From NCBI GenBank assembly GCA_905221605.1, contig CAJNDS010001057.1, positions 439,528 to 503,527 of the forward strand: a stretch of 64,000 nt of DNA, read 5' to 3'. This document shows positions 13,201 through 24,379 of the stretch, piece by piece. Each line of letters opens with the position of its first letter. The first letter of the stretch is position 1. The translations under genes were made by a program, and so were the position numbers. Under the pieces are notes generated by a model. It had not been told where the DNA came from and did not search any database. It saw nothing but the letters and a program-made list of their open reading frames with translations. The stretch is from Symbiodinium natans. Its lineage: Eukaryota > Sar > Dinophyceae > Suessiales > Symbiodiniaceae.

Positions 13201-13760
13201 CGGGCCGAGGCGGGTCGCGTAGCGTTAAGGAATTAATCATGATGTTTAGTACTAAGAGAGCAGCAATAGCAACCCGAATTCATGATTGTCGTACTAACAA
13301 TACTAAGATCATCAATGATCATAAATCATAATCAGAATAGTCATAAGATATCCATAGCAGGTAGCAGTACTAGTCCGGCAGTATCATAGTGATGGTAAAA
13401 ACCGTATCAGCAGCAGATTTAAGACTTGCAAAACAAGAAGTATTGGCAGCAGCAAAATATGAACATATTTACACGCTTAACAAGTCACAATAATCGCAGC
13501 AACAGCAGTAGGATCAGTAGCAATATCAGCAGTGGCAAGAGCAGGATCATGAGCAGCAGCAGTACTGACAGTAAAAACAAATAGCGGAAACCAACAACAA
13601 ATACAAGGTCGTCGTCATAGTCTTAGTCTTAGTCACAGTCACGGCAACACTGAAAGCAACAACAAGAGCAAGGGCAAGAGCAAGAGCAATAGCAATAGAG
13701 AGAGTACGGGTAATAGCAACTGTAGTAGTACTAGCAAGTATCTTAATAATTGCAGTGTGC
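13200..13760. repeat. Degenerate AGN-triplet tract
   Basis: Long imperfect runs of agc, agt, ata and aat triplets (for example agcaacagcagtagg) extend to about 13,740. This is a decayed trinucleotide repeat continuing the style of the AGCAAT array upstream. No gene is seen in it. Confidence 0.55.
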
Positions 13761-14960
13761 TGTAATGTGGTCTACACGACGCAGAAAAGTCATAGAAATC
13801 AGATGCTCTCAGAATGCACTCTTCCTTGAATGACGCGCTCTTTGCTTGGGAGCAGCAGCTCAAATACTACTGCCAGAGAAATCCTGTGCGATATTGTGCG
13901 ATCTGTATGTGTATGGGGCAGCAAACTAAGCGCAAGGGGTAATTAACACCGCGGTGCTGCAGAAACTTACATTGCACTGACGAAATTTGAAGTATCGTCA
14001 AACTGTGAAGTTTCGTGGACAAGTACCTACCAAGTACTGTGGCAATGGCATCTGCAAAGACGCAGACAACTTGCTCATGCCTTAAACTTCGTCTGGTACC
14101 CAAGGACGCCAAGAAACATTGCGGTACTCAGCGCCCACATCTTGCGGATCCAATCGCTGCCTCGCCATGTGAAGTCAACCAAGCTATGCTGCCGCCTTTA
14201 TGCTCAGACTTGGGGGGACGGACAAAAACGAAAGCTAGTGAGTGTGCTGAGAAGATTCGGGCTCAGGGGCTCAGCAGGCATGGCTGGAGAAGGCAAGCCG
14301 TAAGCGGCTAATCTACGAGAATCTGCTAGGGCCGCTAGGGTGGCCGAATCACTTCCCTTACAGCCGCCAGATCCTAGCACATTGTCCTAAGCACGTTTTC
14401 GCCGCTGACATGCCTGGGAGGCTCCTGAAAGGACACAGGTCCTAGTACACGTTTTCCAGGCCTGGGGGGGCTCCAGATCCTAGTACAAGGGTCCTGGACA
14501 AGTGCAAACAAGCATGTACAGGGGACTACGCGGAACCGCAAGGGTGGGGATGATCGAAGAGCAGGCCCGAAACGTAAAACAAACAGCCACGTGCAGGAGA
14601 GGCGGTAGCCAAGCAAATCCACATTTTGGGCTTGGAAGTAGTTGGAAGTGCATCACGTCAACTCACCCGCGCATGTTCTGGATACAGCCCGCCTGGCGCC
14701 GTATGGGCTATACATACAAGAGCTGCTTTTGGGCGATTTTTTGATCCTGCTGCTTCAGGGCGATTAATATAAGTGCCCTGAGAGTGCACCGAAGCCAGGT
14801 GAGGGACGCCGCCAATTTGCACAAGCCCAAGCTGGACCCCCCTGATCTTTCTGCAGGACCGGACTGAGAACATGATTCCTTCTATGCTGCAGCGACCATG
14901 CCTTCGTCCATCTGGCAATGACTGGAAGCCATGCTCGAAGTACATTTTTGCCAGAGCTGC
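13760..14960. other. No gene recognised; short tandem at 14,370-14,500
   Basis: The phrase gatcctag(c/t)ac...ccagg(c)ctggg recurs about three times between 14,370 and 14,500, a diverged tandem. Other open frames are short. Downstream exons of the gene at 14,964-15,262 may lie here on the minus strand (for example GVQLGLVQIGGVPHL near 14,800-14,850, between AG|G and a GC donor), but their phase could not be fixed. Confidence 0.35.
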
Positions 14961-14963
14961 TAC

Positions 14964-15262
14964 CTGCGCCATGGGTCGATTCATGTGTTGGCGCCAGCCC
15001 TGCATGCATGCATATACATTTTGCACATAAAAAAGAAACATATGCAACATATGTATATATAGACTGATATCGTCGACGCCTGAGCTCTGGCCACGGGTCC
15101 AGTGATCTCATCCAACATAATTGAAACTGCTTCAGCATGGCCTGACAAGGGTGCCTTTTGGGAACCTTTTGGAAACCGAAACTGCATACGAAACGCCTAA
15201 TCGGCTATAGTCCGTGGCCGGCAAACCATGATAGCAAACTGCTCCCCCAGCACTTTGGTAAC
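14964..15262 (-). CDS. Three phase-consistent exons, unknown protein
   Basis: Three minus-strand exons join in frame. The first is 15,223-15,262 (VTKVLGEQFAIMV, acceptor ccctcag|G, donor GCCGGC). The second is 15,080-15,141 (HAEAVSIMLDEITGPVARAQ, acceptor tgtcag|G, donor GCGTCG). The third is 14,964-14,999 (GWRQHMNRPMAQ, acceptor gcatgcag|G, donor GTAGCA). The joined reading gives a soluble, helix-rich peptide through both junctions, with two GC donors and one GT donor. The family is not recognised. An alternative unspliced frame over 15,132-15,395 (88 codons) is open but reads less well. The 5' and 3' ends are unknown. Confidence 0.5.
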
Positions 15263-15608
15263 CTGAGGGCACGTTGTCGCAGGTGCACCCAAGAGGTTCA
15301 TGCAAAAAGCTGCAGTGCCCTTCCTGCGTTCGCAAAAGATCCAAAGGGGAGAGGCCTTGCACTGTCTGCCAGGGGGCGACCGCCAGCATAGCCAATCAGG
15401 CTCGTAACCTCGCTCATGTTCCGGCCGCTGAACGGACCAGTTGGATCTTGCTCGACCACGACAGTGTCGTATTGGGTGTGCCAGAAGCAACCATTTCCTG
15501 AGTCATGATGTTTCTCTCTCATCCCCTACTGCGAATGCCTGTCTAGCACGCCTATTCGTGCAGCGGGAAGATTAGCAAAGTATGACAGGTTTTGTTTCTC
15601 CTGGACAG

Positions 15609-15962
15609 CTTACCCCCCCCCCTCCTATACCCCCCCCTCCCCCCACAAAGCTCTTAGTGAGCATGGATGCTTGCTTTCCTGAATCGGGAGACTTCTAGTG
15701 CATTTCTTGCTAAGCACTTGCTAAGCACTCGCTAAGCACTTGCCAAGCACTTGCTAAGCACTCGCTAAGCACTCGCTAAGCGCTCGCTAAGCGCCCGCTA
15801 CGCGCTCAGTAGGCTTTTGGTAGGCTCTCGGCAGATGCTCGATTGCTCGAGCAGCTGCTGAGGCCGTGCTGCGTGTCGAGGGCTTGTTGAGTGCTTGCTA
15901 AGAGCACACTAGCCGCTCGATGGGGGGGAAGGGGGGGGTATAGCGGGGGGGCGGGGGTAAGC
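15609..15962. repeat. Foldback with C-rich/G-rich arms around a 10-bp tandem array
   Basis: The left arm at 15,609-15,646 (cttaccc..., two C runs separated by tcctata) matches the reverse complement of the right arm at 15,921-15,962 (tggggggg..., tatag, ...ggggtaag). Between them, 15,708-15,809 holds about ten copies of a 10-bp unit (ctaagcactt/c g) that drifts to gctaagcgct and then gctacgcgct. An unpaired spacer fills the rest. No gene is seen. Confidence 0.7.
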
Positions 15963-15964
15963 CG

Positions 15965-16740
15965 TCCATGAGTTTCAGCGCGCATTGAATATTCCACAAG
16001 TTTGGGACTTGCGCTTTGACTTCTTCCTGAGGCCTCTTCGGCTATCAAAACATGGGTCAAGAAAGTACAGAAGCACGATTGCACCGGACTTTTCATGTGA
16101 TGAGACATGCATTCTGAAGCCCCTTGATCTTTGGCAACATGGGGGTTGGAAATGCAAACCTGCTGCATGCCTCATGACGGCTTCGCCAGCACTCAACATG
16201 CCATGCTTTCAGGTTCCCTCATGTAATTCACATGGAGTTTATGCGTCTGCCGTACTATGTCAATGCACGGTCTTTCTTTGCCATGGGGCCCAGGTACAGG
16301 GACAAGGTCGGATCATTGCGGCGAAAGCTGGGAGGCTGCACAATCTCAACCTGAGAGCTCGACAGATGAAGGCTTCTTGACTATCCTTGACTCCTGCTGA
16401 TGATGATTATGATGTTGATGCGGGCGTGGAACTGAGAACGGTGGAGGTGATATAAAACACCACAGCAGGCCAACCAATGCGATGATCACTAAAGCCGATG
16501 ACGACAAAGCTCCGGCCACTCGTTGGCATCGTGACTGAGATGCCTGCTGTTCAACCAACGCATGCACGAACTGACCCTGCACAACAAGAGCGTCGGTATG
16601 CAAGGCAAATAAGGATAGCACGGTCAAACATAACCTGAAGAAGAGATCGAGGCATCCCCGCTGCAAGGAACGCACGGCAAGGCAATTTGGGTCAAGGGTG
16701 GGGTATGCCTGTTTTCTCGCGCAGGGAGCGCTGTCTTAAA
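15965..16740. other. No assignable gene; hydrophobic minus frame
   Basis: On the minus strand 16,346-16,675 is open for 109 codons, with two hydrophobic stretches (LCLTVLSLFAL and ALVIIALVGLLWCF) and a His-rich tail. It could be a small membrane protein or one exon of one, but there is no clear start, no family match and no splice partner. Nothing else was recognised. Confidence 0.3.
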
Positions 16741-16744
16741 GCCG

Positions 16745-18015
16745 TGAGAGCTTGGTAAAACATATGAATCCTGTCGAATCCTGTCCAAACCTCATCATGC
16801 CAGCATCGGTTTTGCAAACAAGGGGTGAGGGAGTGCGCCGTTCCCAACCCCCCTTTTTTAGGCCGTGCGAGGCTTCTTCGCAACATTTAATCTTGTCCTG
16901 CAGATGGGGGGTCTACGCGTGCAAGCTTCACAACATTTGCATCCTGTCCAAGCTTCGTCATGCCAGCAAGATGTTTGCACGTGGGAGGGGGACGTTTATA
17001 AGCCGTACGAGCTTGCTTCACAACATATGCCCCATCATGTGAGCATTGTGGTTGCGAACGGGGGGCTGGCCCCCCAAACCCCTCCGCCATTAAGCAGCGC
17101 GAGCTTGTTTCACAACATATGAAACCTGTCCAAACACCCAAACGGATGGGGCTACGCCCACCCGTGGGGGGCGTGCGCCCGACAAACTCCTCATCTATTT
17201 TTCAGCGGGGCGAGCTTGGGTTTAGGGTTCTAAGCCCGAATCCTGAATCTTGCACAAAAGATAAACCATGAAGCGCCTGCGATTAAACACATACAAATCC
17301 TTTCCAAACCCCCATGTCGTGCGAGCATTGCGTTTGCATGGCCCCACAAACCCACTGCTGTTTAATTGTCTGTTTGTCGTGCAGGCTTGCTTTGGGCGGC
17401 AAGACATTCGCTGAAGCATGGTGGGTTAACACACGCCGCAATTCAAAGCCGACAGCTTAGCCTTTTAATCTTTAATTGTTGCCGAGACGTCGTCCGAGAT
17501 CAAAGGTTCTTGGCTTTGTTATGCAATTTACACAAAATGTTTTGCAAAAAAACAGGCTGTTGTGATGTGTTCACGGAATGATCCGAAGCCTAATAGATGG
17601 GTCTGTGGGTTTCTTCTGAAGCACGGATTTCGCCGCATGTCTGCACGAGTGAGAAACCGTTGATCTCAGACGACATCTAGGCAAGACTGAGCTGTGAACA
17701 GACTTGGCTGTCGTGTTTTGAAGTGTGCTGTGCTGCGTGTATTTCCCATTATAAACGAAAAAACCTACGTTTTCACCAAGACGAACATACAAAACTTTGA
17801 TAACACATATGACCCAGCCCAAAGGGAGCTGGGGCGTCCTGTAAAGGGATCTTGCTTTGCCAGGCATGTTGTTGTTTTTGTTTTCTGAGTTTTTTGGTCA
17901 ATTTTCATGACGGGGTTGGAGAGGATTCCATGTTGTGAAGCAAGCTCGCACGGCTTGACAGGGGAGCTGCACACACAATGCTGATGGGGTTTGGACAGGA
18001 TTCATATGTTGTGAA
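16745..18015. repeat. Diverged copies of a ~100-bp dispersed repeat
   Basis: Units combine TTCACAACATATG, an AACC/CTGTCC block, CATCATGCCAGCA or TGCGAGCATTG, TTTGCA plus a G run, a C run, and GCCGTGCGAGCTTGC. Copies begin near 16,755, 16,870, 16,950, 17,020, 17,100 and 17,290. A reverse-complement copy lies at about 17,930-18,010 (gaagcaagctcgcacggcttgac). The same family occurs at 24,040-24,370 and in purer form at 33,720-34,745. Confidence 0.65.
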
Positions 18016-18421
18016 GTTGCACTCTAAGACCTCACGTGGAAGCTGCCGCCAAGTTTACGACAAGATGCTTGTCTTTGAAATAACCGAGCCCGACAACGCT
18101 TGAGAGCGCGGCATCCGTAGCAGTCTTGGCTTTACGAGTTTTAGGATAAAGGTTCAACAATTGTTATTAGGGTTTCATGTGGTTCTGGGTTTCAAAAGTT
18201 TTTTTTTCGGGGTGGGGGCCTTGGAAAATGCCGATGGCATTTTCTCATGTCCGACAAACTGCTCAGCCAGGGTACTTTACGCGGGAACGCAACTACGGCA
18301 TGTAATGCCACCCTGCAAGAATCCCCGCTGTGTGCATATCGGTCTGCACGTGATAAGCCCTTCCAGGCATCTTTGCAAGACGTCAAAAGGGGCCTCAAAC
18401 GGCCTAACTGCCCCAAAGAGA

Positions 18422-18629
18422 TTAGGGTTTAGGGTTTAGGGTTTGGGGTTTAGGGTTTTAGGGTTTAGGGTTTAGGGTTTAGGGTTCAGGGTTCAGGGTT
18501 CAGGGGTTAAGGTTAACCCTAAACCCTAAACCTTAAACCCTAAACCCGAAACCCTGAACCCTGAACCCTAAACCCTAAACCCTTACCCCTAAACCCTAAA
18601 CCCTAAACCGTAAACCCTAAACCCTAAAC
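18422..18629. repeat. Head-to-head telomere-type repeat array
   Basis: From 18,422 to about 18,510 the plus strand carries about 12 copies of TTTAGGG and variants (TTCAGGG, TTTTAGGG, TTTGGGG). From about 18,514 to 18,629 it carries CCCTAAA and variants. The two meet at a GGTTAACC palindrome (18,511-18,518). TTTAGGG is the telomere repeat known from dinoflagellates and plants. G-rich repeats running into C-rich ones is the polarity produced when two chromosome ends join. Confidence 0.8.
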
Positions 18630-18639
18630 AAGGGCGTAA

Positions 18640-19390
18640 GCCCTGTATAATGAGGACCCCAAACCCCACGCCGTTGATGTCATTTTGTGAAGCCCCTTTT
18701 GGGGATCTTGAAAAGCGGGGCCGGCCGAGGGCCCTGCTTCCCCCTACGGTCTTGCTGCCCTAAGCCCGCAGGAAGCCCTGCGATCCAGGATTTGCCCAGA
18801 CCCGTACTGAACATGGGTTTTGGGCACCCCTCCATTTTAACTCCGTGAAAGCTCCAAGAAGCCTACGAGCTACTGACAGGCTCCACAAAGTTCAGGAGGC
18901 CCCACCCTGCTCTTTCTCTGTAAAAAGCAAGAAAGCCGGGTAAACCCTAGTTTGGGTGGTTGGGGTGGGACTACATGCTAACGCAAGCGAGCGGCCCGGG
19001 TGCTTTTAGCACCAGCGAGCTTCCCTTCTATACACCTTGAACCCTAAACCCTAAACCCTAAAACCCAAAACAAAGCCCTGATACACGTAGGCACGACCTG
19101 CAGGCAATTGATTAGCAATGAGGGATGGGAGCGGGATTTGACAGCAGAGCCTGGACTCCTGGTCAGGGGCCTCGGAAGCCCGGGCCCAAAAGCCGGGAGG
19201 TCGAGCGGTGCCGGGAGCCCGGATGTTCGCGTTCGGCGGATGGTCACCGAATTTCCCTCCCGAAAGAGGAACCCGGCCACGGCGGCCAAGTGGCTCGTCT
19301 GTCAGTCGCGCGGCCGTCGATATTCAAGGAGAAGGAGATCGATCACACTCTCATTCTTTTGCTATGCTTAGATAGCCCCGACCAGCCCTG
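18640..19390. other. No gene recognised; short CCCTAAA run
   Basis: A short run of CCCTAAA copies lies at about 19,040-19,066. The remaining sequence is GC-rich with short frames only. Confidence 0.4.
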
Positions 19391-19400
19391 CACGCAAGAG

Positions 19401-19840
19401 CTCTTCTTCTTCTTCTTCTTCTTCTTCTTCTTCTACAGGGCTTGAGGGACCCGGGGGCCCCCCGCGCGCACAGGCGCGCCCAGTACCTCAGTTCGTCCCG
19501 TGGGTGAGATTTCGGGCAAGAGCTCTCTCGCTCTCTCTTCTTCTTATTCTTCTTCTTCTTCCTCCTCTTCTTCTTCTTCTGCAGGGCATGGGGGAGGGTC
19601 CCCCGCGCACCAAGCGCGCCAGGAGGTGAGTCAAGTCCAGGTGAAAGTGTGACGATGGGCTGTGGGTTCGATTGGCCCAGCTGCCTCGTGGTTCATGGCC
19701 GCTGTGTTTCCGCCTGGGTGGCCCCCAACAGTCGTCCTCCTCCTCCTCCTCCTCCTCCTCCTCCTCTTCTTCTTGATTGAGTGCAGCCGCCCTCCCCAGG
19801 CGCGGGGCGCGCCCGGCTGGTCTCAGCGTCCATGTGACAC
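19401..19840. repeat. Three copies of a pyrimidine tract plus GC-rich palindrome cassette
   Basis: Each copy starts with a triplet pyrimidine tract: (TTC)n at 19,401-19,433, TTC/CTC at 19,530-19,580 and (TCC)n at 19,734-19,775. Each is followed within about 40 bp by a CAGGGC-type motif, a G/C palindromic block (for example gggggcccccc) and gcgcgcc. Open frames across the tracts are repeat products. Confidence 0.6.
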
Positions 19841-19999
19841 TTTCCAGACAGAGGCTGGGGGATTCCCCCTACTTACTCCTACATCAGATCACCCTACTTG
19901 AGAGCCACGGGCTGGGACGAAAGCTCTAGTAGGTCCAGGACTGGGGACACGGAGCTTGCCAGTGATTCAAGTAGCTCTCTCTCTTGTCGCACATGACAC

Positions 20000-20435
20000 G
20001 CAACGGCCAGCATCAGCAGCATCAGGCACCACACCCACTAATCTAGCCCAAAACAGGCCCCCTTGGCACCACACCCGGGCCAGCATCAGCAGCATCAGGG
20101 GGGCCCCGCTTCTCCTTAGAACGTCTCAGGAAAACACCTACCAAAGAACCCCAAATCTAGCTCAAAACAAGCCCCCTTGGCAACGATGGTTTTCCCGGCA
20201 CCAGACCGGGGATAGCCGAAAAAACCCACCGAAATTGGTCCACCCCCCCCCCCCCCCCCCCGCACCCCCCCCCGATAACCCCAGGCTCACTTCGTGAGGT
20301 ATTGAACAAAGCTCCCACAGGGGGGAGCTTTCGTGACATCAGATCACCCCACTTTGCTCCATCTTGTGAGACTCCCGGCTGGCCCTTGTTCTGTAACACT
20401 TTCCCTAAAGTCTCTCTCTCTCTCTCTCTCTCTCG
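20000..20435. repeat. Tandem duplication, C tract and TC microsatellite
   Basis: A phrase containing ccagcatcagcagcatcagg and ctagcccaaaacaggccccc occurs twice between 20,006 and 20,100, and a third partial copy (ctagctcaaaacaagccccc) lies at about 20,157. A broken C tract follows at 20,241-20,272 and (TC)n at about 20,411-20,434. Confidence 0.6.
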
Positions 20436-20439
20436 TATA

Positions 20440-23400
20440 TGGTCACGTCATTTGATTGCTACTGGTAGTCCTGACTTTGTGGACGGTTTCGTCATGTTTC
20501 GTCTCTCTCTAAACGACCCAGGCCTCGGACCGTTTGAGCAGAAGCGTACGGGCGCCAGCAGCCTTGCCATCCAGTCAGGCTTTGTCTTTGTTAGAAGTTT
20601 ACACGCTTAAATAAAATGAAAAAATGCTAACCCACAGCCCAAGTTATCTAAACAATCAAAGGCTCACCGCATGCAAAGCCCACGAACGCTGCGAAACCAC
20701 TGAGCAGAATCGTCTGCAGCGCCGCCATGGTTGCTTGAAGCTCAAGGCGTTGCAACGTGCTAAGCCGAACAACTAGGGGACAATCCAACTCACTGCCCAT
20801 GCACGCTTATGCACACTTGCATGTCAGTGAATCATATAAGTCATAGGTGTCCAAAGCTACTGTAGGGACCCCTCACTCGCCAATGGCAAGCACAAACATG
20901 TAGGAGCGGCTGTGGAAGCTGTTAACTTCAGAGGTCAGCTCCCGACTGTGCTTGTCAGGGCTTGTGCAAGCTGCCTTTGGAGAGACTCTCGATCTTGATC
21001 GTCCAGTCCAAGTGTGCAACTGACAGTAAGCAGCAAAGGCATCTTACAAAGACGTTGCACGGCACAACCAAAAAAGCGCCTCAAGCATAAGCAATATTCC
21101 ACCCGAGCTGTCTCAGACTTGTAGGTGCAATGTCCGCAGCGCACACTTTGCCTCAATGTTGCTGCACACAAGAACAACCTTCCCGCAGTTTGCCCGATCA
21201 ACATGTCCTGAGATCTGTGCCCCAAATCCATACCAAATACATGACCCAGTAAGCTGCTCCGCTCCAAGGATTCCTGCCACGAAAAAAACTTCACCAACTA
21301 TGACAATGACAGAAGCTTACAAATTTGCCAACACATGCTATCCGACCAAGCCTGTATGGCATAGTCACTCGAGGACACAAATGATGCTGCATCATCTGTG
21401 TGACCATCACCAACCGCGATGCAAGCCTCCAACAGCCTGTTTGGCATGTCACACTGTGGCAAAGGTCAGTGAACAGATGCGGGAGTGGGGGCAATGGCGT
21501 AGCCCTTTTACATGCTGCTGCTGACGGTTTTTATGCCACCAACATCCCTGCATACGGTCTCCTCGCGTTCTCGTGAAGAAAAACTGCCGCATAGATTTTG
21601 GTGATTTTTGGTGTCGGAACGTCTGGCAGTAATGGAATAACGTCGAAAACGATTGAAATCAGATCAGTAGACCGCTGATTCCGCCAAAAAAATAGCGTTT
21701 GTGAAAGGTCCTTTAGTTTTGAAGAGCTCGCACTGATTTCGCTTATGTTGTTTGTGTGTTGCGTATTGGGATTTCCCAGTGATTGGATCGGTGTTTTGTA
21801 ACTTCTACTGGCATTGACACCTTCAATTGTTCTATCGGGGCTTTCCAATGCAGTTCGCACAGCTTGACAAAATGCGGGGGGCAGTGGAGGGGGGTGGAGG
21901 GCTTGGGGGGTTGAGCGGAGGGTGCAGCACCCCCCCCCCTGCAATCTCAACATACGGTTGGTATATCTGTGCGCGTAGTTCTGTCCTGGAGTTTTTCGCT
22001 ATTCTTTGCTTTCTGTCTCGCTCTGTTCTTGTATTTGCGCAGTTTGCTTGTCTTCTTTCCTTCTTTCCAGCCTTGCAGCCTTCCTCTTCGTAAATCAGAC
22101 CCCAAAAACAAGTCTAAATCGCAAAAATGTTAAGGTCAAAAATAGGCGGCCCTTTGCAAAAGGGCACAAGGTCTCGTCTCAAGAACTTGATGAGTCTGAA
22201 ACCACAAACCTGGTTCTTTATTGCTTGGCAAAGGATTGATGCAGGGTGCAGTGGGCGGCTTGGCTTTGCTATCCCGACTGCTAAGTCTTCATGCTTTCTC
22301 GACATCCAATACTCTGGATGCGCACTTACCTACCTTGCCTGCCTTTCACTACACCGCCCTTGGCGTGCAGCCCACTGCTCAGCCTGGACACGATGAACAT
22401 GAAAGCTTCGTGGGCATCCGCCTGTCTTTCAAACGCAACGTCAGAGTTGTCCATTCAAGGTGGATGTTCAAAGATCTTCGCAAAACATCTACGGCCCGCG
22501 TAAGCAGCAGCAGCCTGCCGCCCTCGCACAAACTCTTTGTTCGTGGTGATGAGCCTGGCATGTCACTTCTCAGGTGGCATGCCAAACCGCACAGCGCACA
22601 TATGCCCCTCCCCCCGTGGTGACGTGTGGTCGCGGGGCTTCCCCACCTCCCTACATTGCGGCAAGGTCTACCGAATCGGCCACACATATTAGTCTAAGCC
22701 AAGCTCTTGCAAGCGCATCGGCGCGCATCATGACATGTTGCAAACTACTCCTCAACTGAGTTTTTGCATTTCCTTAGGAGCGTGCGTCACTGCACGTTGG
22801 GTTGGGCGTCCAAGAAAGACAGCTCCCTGAGGGAACGATACCCGAACGGGAAGAACAATTTGGAGTCCTGACTTTCCGGCCATACAAACTGAGATGTCTT
22901 TGAGGAAAGTCAGCTATGTTGTGTAGCAAAAACAGCCAGTTCTCCTTGCTGACATGATGTAAAATCGACCAGACTGCGGAGAATCGGACGAGACTGGTGC
23001 AATAACATGCCAGGGTTTCTCAGCGATGTTGGAGACACCACAGCCAGAACTGGGAGCCTCCGGGGAGCTGCAGCCATTTGCAGCCATCATGGCAGCCATG
23101 ATAGCAGCAATGGCTTTAATGCTGAGGCTGTCGCTTGATTCATGTCATGGATGAGTTGCTGCAGCTGTGCCAGCCACTGCCGTGCGTCCTGTACCAATTC
23201 AATTGCCCCTCGATCGTCTTCGCTGTGTCATTCTGTTAACATATGTGAACACGGCAACGGATCAACTGAATCACCCACAACTTCTGCAATCGTCCCGCCA
23301 TCTCCTGGCCTGCTTTCGGAGGCACTGTGACGGCACTTCTTGCACCAACCTTGCTGCCACTGCTTTGTCGTCATTGACAGAAACGAGAGCACCCTCCGCT

Positions 23401-23570
23401 GGCCAGCCGCGGGTACAAACAAACCAAACATAAATCCGGATAGCGGAGATTTCCTCAGCACGTCAGGCCTGAGTGCTTCATGTTGCTTAATTCTTGCTTA
23501 CGACCTTGTCTGCGGGTCTGCGGGTCATCGAGGCCCCCTTTTTGACCATGTCACAACCCGTCCCTGCTTG
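20440..23570. other. No gene recognised
   Basis: Open frames reach 140 codons. A minus-strand peptide LDDQDRESLQRQLAQALTST ending near 20,945, before GTCGGG, looks exon-like but has no clear acceptor. The stretch 21,800-21,960 contains a diverged copy of the ~100-bp dispersed repeat (ttcgcacagcttgacaaaatg and G/C runs). Confidence 0.35.
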
Positions 23571-23579
23571 TGGACCCCT

Positions 23580-23770
23580 TTGTGGCGGTGGGGGGGGGGG
23601 CGGGGGGCGGGGCTTAGGTTTGGGGGTTAAGGGTTTAGGATGGTTTAGGGTCAGGGTTTCGGGCCTCAGATGGCCGTTATTCCGTTTTGGGGCTTAAGGT
23701 TTCCGGGGTTCAGGGCGTGAGGTGTTACGACCGTGCCTTAGGGCCAAGTATAGGGTTCAAGGGTGCGGTG
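23580..23770. repeat. G tract and decayed TTTAGGG-like stretch
   Basis: Runs of G at 23,589-23,611 lead into ggtttgggggttaagggtttaggat-like sequence. This is another interstitial, strongly decayed telomere-like stretch. Confidence 0.5.
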
Positions 23771-24039
23771 GGGGGTCCCGACCCGGGCTACAGGATGCAT
23801 CAGGCATATTTACAAAATCTGAAAACAAAAAATGTATGTGTATGTATATATATATATACTTAGATATATACATATGCATCAACAGCCCCTCAACTTTGTA
23901 GTTTATTGGACCTGCCCGGAATTCCAAATGAAAATCTGTGCAAGGAAAGCGGTTCCTGCCGTTGCCTTCGAGTGGCAGACAATCCTCGTTCATGCAGAGG
24001 CGCGTGAGTCCGAAACATCAGCAATGGTCCATTCGCTGG

Positions 24040-24370
24040 GCGGCCGTTTGCAAACTCAATGCTCGCATAACGGAAAGGTTTTTGGAAAAGAACAATGAAA
24101 TTTCGTGAGGTTGTGCAGGCAAGTCTAGTGACGTCGCGATATTATTTCAGACAGGCTTTGTTCGCATGGCTAAATTAAACGAGGGGGCGGGTTCAGGATA
24201 AACAGCCCTTCCCCTTTGCAAACACAATGCTCGCACATGCTCGCATGATGGATGGATGTGGAAAGGATTCCTGAGGTTATGAAGGGACGTCGATTGATGG
24301 CACGATGTTCCTTCTTGCACGGCTTCGAAAAGCGGCGGGGTGGGGGGGGGCTTCTTCTAAACAAACTTTG
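24040..24370. repeat. Copies of the ~100-bp dispersed repeat
   Basis: Reverse-orientation copies of the unit described at 33,720-34,745: gtttgcaaactcaatgctcgcat near 24,046 and tttgcaaacacaatgctcgcaca near 24,215, followed by gcacggcttcgaaaagcggcggggt near 24,318. An ORF reading through (24,252-24,506) is a repeat product. Confidence 0.6.
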
Positions 24371-24379
24371 CTATCTAGT

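Noticed and set aside
15708-15809. CRISPR-like array
   Set aside because: The 10-bp units are directly adjacent without spacers, so this is a simple tandem. No other spaced repeat array was seen.
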